Shown here: piece by piece, positions 23,072-30,726 of the stretch
How positions within the stretch are numbered: position 1 is the first letter of the stretch
How the letters are laid out: each line of letters opens with the position of its first letter
NCBI GenBank assembly: GCA_945869715.1
Contig: CAMBPP010000001.1
Location: 1 to 38,912, forward strand
Origin: Bifidobacterium breve
GTDB lineage: Bacteria; Actinomycetota; Acidimicrobiia; Acidimicrobiales; Ilumatobacteraceae
Length of the DNA: 38,912 nucleotides
Reading direction: 5' to 3'
The notes under the pieces: model-generated
Told to the model about the DNA's origin: nothing
Database searches by the model: none
The model's input: the letters and a program-made list of their open reading frames with translations, nothing else
Program-made: the position numbers and the translations under genes

Positions 23072-23533
23072 TTACTCTGCAAAATGCGAGGCAAAACCAA
23101 TTCGGATGAGAACTGGGAAATGAGTTTCAACTGCGGCAAACAAAGTGCCAATCACTCGGTCAATTTCATTTTCACTCAAAACTGAAAGCGGAAGTTCTCC
23201 GCGCAGAAAGAGAGCATCTTCTACGCCAATAGAGAAATGTGCTCCTGTGAGTTTTGCATTTCTCCGCAATGCTTGTTCGTATAACTGCTCGGCATTTTCT
23301 TCAGGTGCCGGCATTACGTAGGTCTCGTAACGCAATGTTCGCTGACCCAATGTGAGCCAAATTGTGGTGAATTCTTTTTCCTCGCCATGCATTCTGATGA
23401 ACCATCGTCGCGGTGCTTCGGGGTCTCGCCTCGCATCGACAACAGCATCATGATTTCGCTGATACACGGCAAGCCACTCATCGATGTGGCGAGCAATTAC
23501 GCCTATATCGGGCTCGGAAAAGAGCTCGCTCAT
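23072..23533 (-). CDS. YbjN-domain protein beside mshA
   Basis: The 153-residue protein belongs to the YbjN / type III secretion chaperone-like fold group seen next to mshA in many actinobacteria. It shows the usual alternation of a helical N-terminus (IARHIDEWL), beta strands (RRWFIRMHGEEKEFTTIWLT, LRYETYVMP), the phrase RRNAKLTGAHFSIGVEDALFLRGELP, and a final helix. It has no signal peptide or membrane helix. The molecular function of these proteins is not established; association with mycothiol synthesis is by neighbourhood. It starts six bases after the mshA stop. Confidence 0.82.
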   Translation of the reverse strand: MSELFSEPDIGVIARHIDEWLAVYQRNHDAVVDARRDPEAPRRWFIRMHGEEKEFTTIWLTLGQRTLRYETYVMPAPEENAEQLYEQALRRNAKLTGAHFSIGVEDALFLRGELPLSVLSENEIDRVIGTLFAAVETHFPVLIRIGFASHFAE

Positions 23534-23539
23534 GTGGCG

Positions 23540-24754
23540 TTACCGACACTCCACACGATCACGTGTGGAAACGTCTGCGTAAACGCGACGTAAGCGCGCA
23601 GCGGCGAAGCTCCAGGTGTAATCGCGTGCTTTTGCGGCCGCCTTTGCCCCCATCGCGAGGGCCATGGTGGGATGCGCCAACAGCTCATCAATATGCCCTG
23701 CAAACAAAGCGGGGTCACGACGAGAAACAAGGTAACCAGTTTCTCCATCATCAATGATGGTGAGGAGTCCGCCCACCGCACTTGCTACAACCGGAATGCC
23801 ACATGCTGCGGCTTCAAGTGCCACCAAGCCAAAACTCTCGCTGCGACTCGGCACAACCACTACGTCGGCAGCCCGATAATACGTAGACAACATGTGGTGT
23901 GCTTGTGGTTCAACAAAGCGAATGTTGTTGTGTACGCCAAGACTACGAGCGAGTTGCATGACCTTTTCTAATTCTTCGTTTCCTTCGCTGCCACTGGCAC
24001 CACCCACGACAATGAGTTGCGCATTTTTTGCCTGCAACTGTGCAAGTGCCTGAACAGCAACATCAAGACCTTTGAGCGGTTGAATGCGTCCGACAAAGAG
24101 CAAAACAGGAACATCGAACGCGATACCCAAAGCATGTCGCGCACCACGTTTTTCACCCGGTGCGAAAAATGCGTGCTCTACACCTGGCGCAACAATTTCT
24201 AATGTTCCGGGTGGGTTGCCGTACAACTCGATGAATTGACGTTCTTCTTCCGTGCAAGAGACACAAATTGCATCTGCACAACCAATGATGTCTGATTCAC
24301 TTTTCTCGCGAATATCAGATTCAAAATCGCCGCCCTGAGCTTTGACGCGCGCAAGCGTATGAAAAGTAGTAACTAAAGGAAGATCCAATTCATGTTTGAG
24401 TTGATGCGCCGATAAACCCGACAACCAGTAATTGGCATGCAGCACATCAACACCCCCGGAAGCCACAATGTGCGCACGCACATTTTCCGTGAACTCATCG
24501 ACAACCGAAAGCAGTTCATTCTTGGGGACATCAAAATTTCCGGCAGGAATGTGTACCACCCGATGATTGGGTTCAACATTGACCACTTCCGGAAGACCTG
24601 CTTGCCATGCGCGTGTGTAAGTTGTGCAATCTAAACCAGCATGAGCAAGGGCCGACACCAGTTCGCGCACGTAAACATTCATGCCGCCGCCATCGCCAAC
24701 CCCTGGCTGAGCCAGGGGTGAGGTGTGCATCGAGATCACTGCAACGCGCTTCAT
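23540..24754 (-). CDS. mshA: D-inositol-3-phosphate glycosyltransferase (mycothiol synthesis)
   Basis: MshA joins N-acetylglucosamine from UDP-GlcNAc to inositol 3-phosphate, the first step of mycothiol synthesis. It is a GT-B, family 4 enzyme: the N-terminal domain has ISMHTSPLAQPGVGDGGGMN, the acceptor region has HANYWLSG and TTFHTLARVK, and the donor domain has LLFVGRIQPLKG and ESFGLVALEAAACGIPVVAS with the paired glutamates. At 404 residues it is slightly short at the ends but complete. Its presence is a strong actinobacterial marker. It follows the XRE regulator by seven bases, so the two and the RsiG-like gene are probably co-transcribed. Confidence 0.95.
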   Translation of the reverse strand: MKRVAVISMHTSPLAQPGVGDGGGMNVYVRELVSALAHAGLDCTTYTRAWQAGLPEVVNVEPNHRVVHIPAGNFDVPKNELLSVVDEFTENVRAHIVASGGVDVLHANYWLSGLSAHQLKHELDLPLVTTFHTLARVKAQGGDFESDIREKSESDIIGCADAICVSCTEEERQFIELYGNPPGTLEIVAPGVEHAFFAPGEKRGARHALGIAFDVPVLLFVGRIQPLKGLDVAVQALAQLQAKNAQLIVVGGASGSEGNEELEKVMQLARSLGVHNNIRFVEPQAHHMLSTYYRAADVVVVPSRSESFGLVALEAAACGIPVVASAVGGLLTIIDDGETGYLVSRRDPALFAGHIDELLAHPTMALAMGAKAAAKARDYTWSFAAARLRRVYADVSTRDRVECR

Positions 24755-24761
24755 GGAAAGG

Positions 24762-25133
24762 TCAATCTATCGTCGGATTTGCATATGACCGATAGACGCT
24801 TAAAAGAGTCTCTTTTTGGACCCCTGAGAGTTGCGCATCGCCTTGAATTGCTGCCTCTACCGAGTCGGTCTTGGCCACCGGGTTGTGCTCAGAAAAGCGC
24901 TCAGCATCGCCATCTAATATGCCCGCTTGGACATACAAAGTTTCCGCTGAAATCTGTAGAGCCTTGGCTATTTGTTGCAAAATATCGGCTGAAGGCTTGC
25001 GCAAGCCTCGCTCAATTTGCGACAAGTAGGGGTTAGAAATACCGGCGATGCGCGAGAGATCTCTGATGGACTGCTGAGCAGCTTCGCGGCGAACCCGAAT
25101 GAATTCGCCAAGTTCAAAGAGGCGTTGGTCCAT
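24762..25133 (-). CDS. XRE-family helix-turn-helix regulator
   Basis: The 123-residue protein has a Cro/C1-type helix-turn-helix at about residues 8-62: FIRVRREAAQQSIRDLSRIA, then GISNPYLSQIERGLRKPSAD with the usual recognition helix. The C-terminal 50 residues are polar and end in a helix (LSGVQKETLLSVYRSYA) that may mediate dimerisation. The ATG overlaps the stop of the RsiG-like gene as TAATG, so the two are translationally linked. Nothing here names its ligand or target; control of the mshA operon or of a membrane-stress response is guesswork. Confidence 0.88.
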   Translation of the reverse strand: MDQRLFELGEFIRVRREAAQQSIRDLSRIAGISNPYLSQIERGLRKPSADILQQIAKALQISAETLYVQAGILDGDAERFSEHNPVAKTDSVEAAIQGDAQLSGVQKETLLSVYRSYANPTID

Positions 25134-25609
25134 TATTCCAACAAAGAATTGATGTTGGCTCCGCCATTTTTGTAGCGAGCCACAAGTTCTGCACTCAATG
25201 CATCAATTTGTCCAAAGAGTGATTTGCGATCTGTCGACTGCACCATTTCAAAAGCTTCCAATGCGGCAACGAGCGCATCAAGTTCTTCCAATGAGAGTTC
25301 TGCAAAGTCGGCGAAATGGAAGGTATCGCACAGTGCAGTGAGCTCCGCTAAGCGCGGATGATGCGCAGGAACTTCGGTATCTCGTGGTGGACGCGCAGAG
25401 CCTCCACCTTGTTGCTGACCAAATACCGCTGCCAACTGTTCTGGTCGGGCGTCAAGAGATTTTCCTGCTCCACGTTTTTGTTTCTCTTCACGCACCACAT
25501 CGAGTCGACCTTGTGCAAGGCGTCGCACAAATGACACTGCGTCTTCTTCATTTTGAAGGTCAGTACGCAACGAGCGTAGTTCTGGAAGTGTGAGCGATGC
25601 AGGATTCAT
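25133..25609 (-). CDS. RsiG-like protein with c-di-GMP-binding signature
   Basis: RsiG of Streptomyces is an anti-sigma factor that needs cyclic di-GMP to hold the sporulation sigma factor WhiG; its two helices each carry E-x3-S-x2-R-x3-Q-x3-D. Here residues 22-37 match that signature exactly (Glu22, Ser26, Arg29, Gln33, Asp37), and residues 121-136 match at four of five positions (Glu121, Ser125, Arg128, Phe132, Asp136). The two helices are separated by a Gly/Gln-rich linker near 64-76. No membrane helix is present. The partner sigma factor is not in this window. The following gene, an XRE regulator, overlaps its stop. Function is inferred from the motif, not from overall similarity. Confidence 0.72.
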   Translation of the reverse strand: MNPASLTLPELRSLRTDLQNEEDAVSFVRRLAQGRLDVVREEKQKRGAGKSLDARPEQLAAVFGQQQGGGSARPPRDTEVPAHHPRLAELTALCDTFHFADFAELSLEELDALVAALEAFEMVQSTDRKSLFGQIDALSAELVARYKNGGANINSLLE

Positions 25610-25652
25610 GGCGTCAAAAACCTAGATCTCGAAAAGTTGCGATATGCGTACT

Positions 25653-25892
25653 CTAGAGCCCACCGGAAACCGGGGGAAGGACAGCCACTTCGTCGCTGTC
25701 TTGCAGCGCCGTCTCTCGGTCTGCTTCTTCTCCATTGCGCCACACTCGACACGTGGCAAGCACCTCAGCAAAGCCAGTTCCGTAGCGCCCAACGGCCGCA
25801 TCGAGGAGAGCACCTACCGATTTTTCGGGAAAAGTATCGCTCCCGCACCCTGCAGCCTCTCGGGCCGATGCAAAAAGTCGCAAAGTTGCCAT
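25653..25892 (-). CDS. MoaD/ThiS-family ubiquitin-like sulfur carrier with Gly-Gly-Leu end
   Basis: The 79-residue protein has the beta-grasp pattern of MoaD and ThiS: an N-terminal strand ATLRLFASAREAAG, a helix (VGALLDAAVGRYG), and the late DSDEVAVLPPVSGG. These proteins carry sulfur as a C-terminal thiocarboxylate on Gly-Gly. Here one Leu follows the Gly-Gly before the stop, so the carrier would need trimming before activation. I took the ATG at 25890-25892, with TACGCT seven bases upstream; the frame is open much further but would run into the divergent phosphatase gene. No partner enzyme is adjacent, so the pathway (molybdopterin, thiamine or cysteine) is unknown. Confidence 0.82.
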   Translation of the reverse strand: MATLRLFASAREAAGCGSDTFPEKSVGALLDAAVGRYGTGFAEVLATCRVWRNGEEADRETALQDSDEVAVLPPVSGGL

Positions 25893-25899
25893 CAATGAG

Positions 25900-25905
25900 A
25901 GCGTA
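25900..25905 (-). promoter_or_regulatory. candidate -10 hexamer for the sulfur carrier gene
   Basis: TACGCT on the minus strand ends seven bases before the ATG at 25892, which would give a leaderless mRNA. It is a weak match to TATAAT (T, A and final T). Confidence 0.3.
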
Positions 25906-25935
25906 CAGAATGAAATCTGTTGCCCTTTCAGCCAA

Positions 25936-25941
25936 TAACCT
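25936..25941 (+). promoter_or_regulatory. candidate -10 hexamer for the histidine phosphatase gene
   Basis: TAACCT is followed by seven bases and the GTG at 25949. It helps to decide this start against several upstream in-frame ATG codons. Confidence 0.35.
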
Positions 25942-25948
25942 GCAAGTC

Positions 25949-26554
25949 GTGCCTGAAATAGCTTCCACTCGCCTTTTGCTCGTTCGTCACGGGCAATCCG
26001 AATGGAATGCTCTCGGGAAAATGCAGGGGCATGCCGATTCGCCACTCTCGCCAGAAGGTCGCAAACAAGCACGCAATGCAGCTCGCCGCCTCGGCGTCTT
26101 TGACCTCATCATCTCTAGCGATCTCCAACGAGCAAGCGAAACCGCCAACCTCATTGCTGACGAAATGGGCCTCAGCGTTCTGCCCCCACACCCTGGCTTA
26201 CGAGAAATCAACGTTGGCCCATGGCAGGGTCTCACCCGGCGGGAAATCGACAAGAAGTTTCCTGGCTACGTAGAACACGACATGCGTCCCCCTGGTTATG
26301 AACCAGATCATGAAGTTTTTGCTCGCGTCAGTAGCGCGCTATTTGATATTGCGCGCGACCACCCAGGGGCAATGGGGCTCGTGGTCACCCACAGTGGCAT
26401 CATTCGTGTCATGCGCCGCACACTTGGCTACCCCGATCAACGCAATCACCGTAACCTTGAAGGATGTTGGTTCACCTTAAATCTTGACGGACGTATTGAA
26501 GTCTCGGACTCCGTCAATATTTTGCGCAACACCACCATTAGCGACACGCTATAA
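25949..26554 (+). CDS. histidine phosphatase family protein (phosphoglycerate mutase-like)
   Basis: The catalytic phospho-histidine lies in LLLVRHGQSEWNALGKMQGH, and other family blocks are DSPLSPEGRKQARNAARRL, IISSDLQRASETA, LREINVGPWQGLTR and VVTHSGIIRV with the second His. The substrate could be a phosphosugar, a phosphorylated cofactor precursor or a nucleotide; the sequence does not decide. The frame is open upstream to 25637, but that would overlap the divergent sulfur carrier. I chose the GTG at 25949 (201 residues), which starts five residues before the first strand. ATG codons at 25895 and 25910 are alternatives. The transporter gene follows after five bases. Confidence 0.88.
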   Translation: MPEIASTRLLLVRHGQSEWNALGKMQGHADSPLSPEGRKQARNAARRLGVFDLIISSDLQRASETANLIADEMGLSVLPPHPGLREINVGPWQGLTRREIDKKFPGYVEHDMRPPGYEPDHEVFARVSSALFDIARDHPGAMGLVVTHSGIIRVMRRTLGYPDQRNHRNLEGCWFTLNLDGRIEVSDSVNILRNTTISDTL

Positions 26555-26559
26555 ATCGC

Positions 26560-27744
26560 ATGCGATTCGACGATTCGTATTCGCCTTCAGTGCGCCAACA
26601 CGTCACGTTGCTCACCATTGCGCGAACGAGCACTAACGCCTGTTATCGCTTTGCTCCACCATTTTTAGCAATCATTGCCCGAGGCTTTAACGTTTCCATT
26701 GCGCAAATGGGAATCGCACTAACTATTGCCGAACTCACTGGTTTGGCATCGCCGCTCATTGGGCATCGTGTTGATGCAATGACACGTCGTCGCGCTTTGC
26801 GACTCGGTCTTTTTGGTGTTGCCCTAGGAACACTCATCACTGCAAGTGCACCCCACCTCGCCGTTTTTACCTTGGGCATTATTGTTCTTGCTGCTTCCAA
26901 GGTGGCCTTTGATGTTGCCCTTGGTGCTTGGGTTGCCGACCACGTTCCGTGGAATCGACGCAGCAAGGTTGTTGGGTACACAGAAACATCGTGGGCCCTT
27001 GGCCTTTTGTTGGGCGTCACAACAATGGGGCTCATTACCGCGGTCACCAACTGGCGCGTTGCTTATGCAACCGGAGCCATTGCTGTACTCATTTTGGGAC
27101 TCATCGTCAGCAATCGACTCCCCGCCGCCGATGATGCCATTCACGAACACAATGACGACCTCGAAATACATCTTGAACATGGCGTCATGCGTCGTGGAAG
27201 TTGGTATGCCATTGCCTCCTGCTTCACTCTGATGGGTGCAAGCCAATGCATATTTGTCACTTTTGGCCCGTGGCTAGAAGACACCTTTGGATATTCTGCT
27301 GCAAATATTGCAATAGTTGGTTTTTCTCTCGGTGCCGTTGAATTTTTGGCATCAACATCGAGTGCGAAGTACACCGATGCGCTCGGCAAAGAAAAAAGTG
27401 TTGCCATAGGTGCTTTACTAATGGTGCCAGCAGCGCTTCTCATTGCACTCGCAAGTCAGAACATTGTCACTGGTCTCATCGGCCTATTAGTGGTACTCAT
27501 GGGTTTTGAATTTGCTGTTGTCAGCTTGCTCCCACTTGGCGCTCAACTTGTACCTGGCAAACGTGGTCGCGGCATGGGGTTACTCATTGGTGCAGGAACA
27601 TTGGGTCGCGCCGCAGTGTCAATTGCCGCAACACGTTTATACGACCAACACGGCATACCCCCTGCTGCTATTGGCGCCGGGCTTCTTGCATTAGGAACGG
27701 TTCTTCTCGTTTCTCTGCACGCAAAAGTTGCTGAGAAGTATTAG
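26560..27744 (+). CDS. MFS transporter
   Basis: The 394-residue protein has twelve hydrophobic helices in two halves joined by a charged cytoplasmic loop near residues 190-212 (rich in Asp, Glu and His). The loop between helices 2 and 3 carries GHRVDAMTRRRALRLG, the MFS motif with the conserved Gly, Asp and Arg residues. The helix 5 region includes ETSWALGLLLG. Substrate cannot be predicted; the absence of a beta-lactam or drug-specific signature leaves both efflux and uptake open. It is five bases after the phosphatase gene and converges on nadE with nine bases between the stops. Confidence 0.88.
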   Translation: MRFDDSYSPSVRQHVTLLTIARTSTNACYRFAPPFLAIIARGFNVSIAQMGIALTIAELTGLASPLIGHRVDAMTRRRALRLGLFGVALGTLITASAPHLAVFTLGIIVLAASKVAFDVALGAWVADHVPWNRRSKVVGYTETSWALGLLLGVTTMGLITAVTNWRVAYATGAIAVLILGLIVSNRLPAADDAIHEHNDDLEIHLEHGVMRRGSWYAIASCFTLMGASQCIFVTFGPWLEDTFGYSAANIAIVGFSLGAVEFLASTSSAKYTDALGKEKSVAIGALLMVPAALLIALASQNIVTGLIGLLVVLMGFEFAVVSLLPLGAQLVPGKRGRGMGLLIGAGTLGRAAVSIAATRLYDQHGIPPAAIGAGLLALGTVLLVSLHAKVAEKY

Positions 27745-27753
27745 TTACTCGGT

Positions 27754-29415
27754 CTAGCCGGCGTATCGGTTGGTAATAGGCAATCGTCGATCTTTGCCAA
27801 AAGCCTTTGTGCTCACTCGTACTCCTGGCGGGCACTGCCGCCTCTTGTACTCATTCATGTCAACGAGTCGCGCTATGCGACGTACGAGCACTTCGTCATA
27901 GCCTCGTGCAATAATGTCACTTGCAGTGAGATCGAGCTCAACATACATTTCCAAAATTGCATCGAGAACCTCGTACGCAGGAAGCGACTGATCGTCGCGC
28001 TGGTCTGGTCGCAACTCTGCCGATGGCGCTTTGTCGATAATGGCACGAGGAATAAGCGACTTACCTGCGCGTTCGTTTATCCATTCACAGAGTTCATACA
28101 CCGTGGTTTTGAGAACGTCTTTGATAATTGCAAAACCACCAACTGAGTCGCCATACAAAGTGAAATAACCGACAGCAACTTCACTTTTATTACCAGTGGT
28201 CAGCACCATCCACCCATGCTTGTTCGACAATGCCATGAGAATCATTCCACGCACACGACTTTGTAAATTTTCTTCCGTGAGATCTTCGGCTTTGCCAGCA
28301 AAACTTTCTTCAAGCATCGACAAGTACGCTGCAAAGGCTGGCTCAATAGGAACCGACTGACATTGAATATTTAAGTTCTGTGCAAGTTCAAATGCATCAT
28401 CTTTCGAACCATCGCTCGAATACCGCGATGGCATTGACACGCCGTGTACGTGTTCAGCACCTAGCGCTTCCACAGCAATTGCAGCTACAAGAGCTGAATC
28501 GATGCCGCCAGAGAGCCCAATAACAACATCGGTGAAACCATTCTTTTTTACGTAGTCGCGCGCACCAAGTACTAATGCTGCATGCACTCGTTCTAATTCA
28601 GAACTTGTCGTATCTGCTTCGCCTTGCGCAGAAACACACACAACATCACCTTGTGCAGTCACGTCACACACTAAGAGATCTTCCGAGAAAGAAGTAGCAC
28701 GAGCTTGAATGACTCCGCGCGCATCGGCCACTAACGACCCGCCATCAAAAACCAACTCGTCTTGCCCGCCAATTTGGTTGACATATGCGACAACAACAGC
28801 ATTGGTTTGGGCGCGGCTCAAAACTAATTCGTCTCGTTGAGTGGGTTTGTTGCGATGGAATGGTGAGCCATTAATGCTGATGCACAACTTTGCACCTTGT
28901 TGTGCTTGCTGCTCTGTGGGGTCGCCTACCCACAGATCTTCACAAATAGAGACAGCGAACGGAATGTCTCCGCAGGTGAAAATGTCTTGGATGCTTGGAC
29001 CAGGAGTGAAATAGCGTTCTTCATCAAACACGCTGTAGTTCGGTAAGAGCTGCTTGCGGTAAACGCCAAGAATTTTCCCGTTCTGTGCAACGGCAGCAGC
29101 ATTGAAAAGTATGCGCTCTTCGCCACCTTCAACTTGCACCGCAACTGAATCGACAAAACCAATAACAGCCATGCAGTTCCCCGTTGCTTCCACAACGCTG
29201 TTGAGTGCACGCATATTGTCGGCAAGAAATCCGGGCTTCAGCACCAGATCTTCTGGGGGGTAGCCCGTAATAGCCAGTTCTGGAAACGCCACGATGTCGC
29301 AACCTGCCGCAACGGCCGTTGTATATTCGCCCAATAGCTTCGCAACATTGCCCACCAGGTCTCCTACGGTGGGGTTGATCTGAGCAAGACCAACTCTCAC
29401 TGCTGAACCTGGCAT
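27754..29415 (-). CDS. nadE: glutamine-dependent NAD+ synthetase
   Basis: NadE makes NAD+ from deamido-NAD with ammonia taken from glutamine. The N-terminal nitrilase-type glutaminase has the triad Glu46 (FPELAITGYPPEDL), Lys121 (YRKQLLPNYSVFDEERYF) and Cys158 (VSICEDLW). The C-terminal synthetase has the P-loop IGLSGGIDSALVAA and LTTGNKSEVAVGYFTLYGD. At 553 residues it is the shorter of the two two-domain types, unlike the mycobacterial enzyme of about 680. The ATG at 29413-29415 gives a normal family start. Confidence 0.96.
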   Translation of the reverse strand: MPGSAVRVGLAQINPTVGDLVGNVAKLLGEYTTAVAAGCDIVAFPELAITGYPPEDLVLKPGFLADNMRALNSVVEATGNCMAVIGFVDSVAVQVEGGEERILFNAAAVAQNGKILGVYRKQLLPNYSVFDEERYFTPGPSIQDIFTCGDIPFAVSICEDLWVGDPTEQQAQQGAKLCISINGSPFHRNKPTQRDELVLSRAQTNAVVVAYVNQIGGQDELVFDGGSLVADARGVIQARATSFSEDLLVCDVTAQGDVVCVSAQGEADTTSSELERVHAALVLGARDYVKKNGFTDVVIGLSGGIDSALVAAIAVEALGAEHVHGVSMPSRYSSDGSKDDAFELAQNLNIQCQSVPIEPAFAAYLSMLEESFAGKAEDLTEENLQSRVRGMILMALSNKHGWMVLTTGNKSEVAVGYFTLYGDSVGGFAIIKDVLKTTVYELCEWINERAGKSLIPRAIIDKAPSAELRPDQRDDQSLPAYEVLDAILEMYVELDLTASDIIARGYDEVLVRRIARLVDMNEYKRRQCPPGVRVSTKAFGKDRRLPITNRYAG

Positions 29416-29623
29416 GAAGTGCCTAATTTGTGGGTTTCCAACACGTTCTCAGGCTACCGAACTCACTCACACCCACGCACCTCGTATTAGGTTTCCCTTA
29501 CAAAGAAATAGATGCTTCACACAGAGTTAACAATTGAGAAATGGAAGTGAAACTGCTTCTTGGCAACATAGAGCAATCACTTCTGGGCTTTGGCTCAGTA
29601 CCACCCCTATGGAAGGAACTGCC
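29416..29623. promoter_or_regulatory. intergenic region between nadE and glnII with GlnR-box-like repeats
   Basis: These 208 bases separate divergent nadE and glnII. At 29516-29553 four pentamers follow each other with exactly six bases between them: TTCAC, TTAAC, GAAAT and GAAAC. The actinobacterial GlnR site is described as gTnAC-n6-GaAAC repeated, so the first and last pentamers fit well and the middle two poorly. A glnR-like gene lies downstream in the same block, which makes the site plausible. No convincing -35/-10 pair is visible for glnII, and no other gene is seen. Confidence 0.45.
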
Positions 29624-30631
29624 GTGCCATTTCAGGCCGAATACATCTGGATCGACGGTGTGAAACCCACACCTACATTGCGTTCAAAAACCAAAGTCAT
29701 GGCTGACGATGAGAAGATCTCCGTTTGGGGATTCGACGGTTCATCAACAGAACAAGCTGGAGGCGAATCATCAGACTGCGTTTTGCGCCCTGTCTTTTCC
29801 TGCCCAGACCCCATCCGTGGTGGCAAGAACATCCTTGTGATGTGTGATGTTCTTCAAGCAAAAGACGACAGCCCACACCCAACGAACACTCGTGCTGCAC
29901 TAGCTGAACAAGCAAAGAAGTACGCCGATCACGAAATGATCTACGGCATCGAGCAGGAATACACCATGTTGCGCATTGATGGCTCACCATTTGGTTTCCC
30001 TGTTGGCGGTTTCCCTGCTCCACAAGGTCCTTACTACTGTGGCGTCGGCGCAGGCCGCGTTGTAGGTCGTGAGATTATTGAAGAGCACACGCAGGCTTGC
30101 ATCGATGCTGGTCTCATGATCTCTGGCACCAATGCCGAAGTAATGCCTGGTCAGTGGGAATTCCAAATTGGACCCGCAGACGCATTAACCTGCAGCGACC
30201 ATATGTACGTGGCACGTTGGCTCTTGCAGCGCATTGCTGAAGATTACGATGTAGTCATCTCATTTGCTGCAAAACCAATGAAGGGCGACTGGAACGGAGC
30301 TGGTGCACACACCAACTTCTCCACCAAGGCAATGCGTAACGACACCAACTTGAAGGCCATCACTGCTGCTTGTGAAGCCCTCAGCAAGCGCGTCATGGAA
30401 CACGTTGACCACTACGGCGACGACATTGCAAGCCGTCTCACCGGAAAGCACGAAACTGCTCCGTACAACAAGTTCTCCTTCGGCGTGTCAGACCGTGGAG
30501 CTTCTGTACGTATTCCATGGCAAGTTGGCCGCGACGGCAAGGGGTACGCAGAAGACCGCCGCCCGAACGCCAACGTCGACCCGTACACCGTTACCCGTCT
30601 CATTCTTGAGACCGTATGTGGCGCTGCATAA
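29624..30631 (+). CDS. glnII: type II glutamine synthetase
   Basis: GlnII makes glutamine from glutamate, ammonia and ATP. It is of the eukaryote-like GSII type: the protein begins QAEYIWIDGVKP, then has VWGFDGSSTEQA, GIEQEYTML, GGFPAPQGPYYCGVGAG, GPADALTCSDHMYVARWLL and KPMKGDWNGAGAHTNFSTK, all GSII blocks. I chose the GTG at 29624 (335 residues) because GGAAGGA lies six bases before it; the frame is open back to 29534. GSII is not adenylylated. glnA and glnR follow on the same strand, separated by a hairpin. Confidence 0.95.
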   Translation: MPFQAEYIWIDGVKPTPTLRSKTKVMADDEKISVWGFDGSSTEQAGGESSDCVLRPVFSCPDPIRGGKNILVMCDVLQAKDDSPHPTNTRAALAEQAKKYADHEMIYGIEQEYTMLRIDGSPFGFPVGGFPAPQGPYYCGVGAGRVVGREIIEEHTQACIDAGLMISGTNAEVMPGQWEFQIGPADALTCSDHMYVARWLLQRIAEDYDVVISFAAKPMKGDWNGAGAHTNFSTKAMRNDTNLKAITAACEALSKRVMEHVDHYGDDIASRLTGKHETAPYNKFSFGVSDRGASVRIPWQVGRDGKGYAEDRRPNANVDPYTVTRLILETVCGAA

Positions 30632-30656
30632 GCGTTTCTCGTACATAAAAAGTAGC

Positions 30657-30684
30657 AACCGGGGGGCCAATGTGCCCCCCGGTT
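30657..30684 (+). terminator. perfect 11-bp hairpin between glnII and glnA
   Basis: AACCGGGGGGC, a six-base loop CAATGT, and GCCCCCCGGTT form a perfect stem 25 bases after the glnII stop. The plus-strand tail is only CGCATTT, so termination may be partial; on the minus strand the stem is followed by GCTACTTTTT. It may lower glnA-glnR expression relative to glnII or stabilise the glnII mRNA end. Confidence 0.55.
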
Positions 30685-30726
30685 CGCATTTACGGCAAAA
30701 ACAGGCACACTGAGGAGATGTCAGAG

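Noticed and set aside
25637..25948. N-terminal extension of about 100 residues on the histidine phosphatase
   Set aside because: The extension lies antisense to the sulfur carrier gene, has no family similarity, and a GTG with an upstream TAACCT starts just before the conserved core.
29534..29623. N-terminal extension of GlnII
   Set aside because: The strong GGAAGGA site six bases before the GTG at 29624 and the normal GSII start show that the upstream codons are leader sequence.
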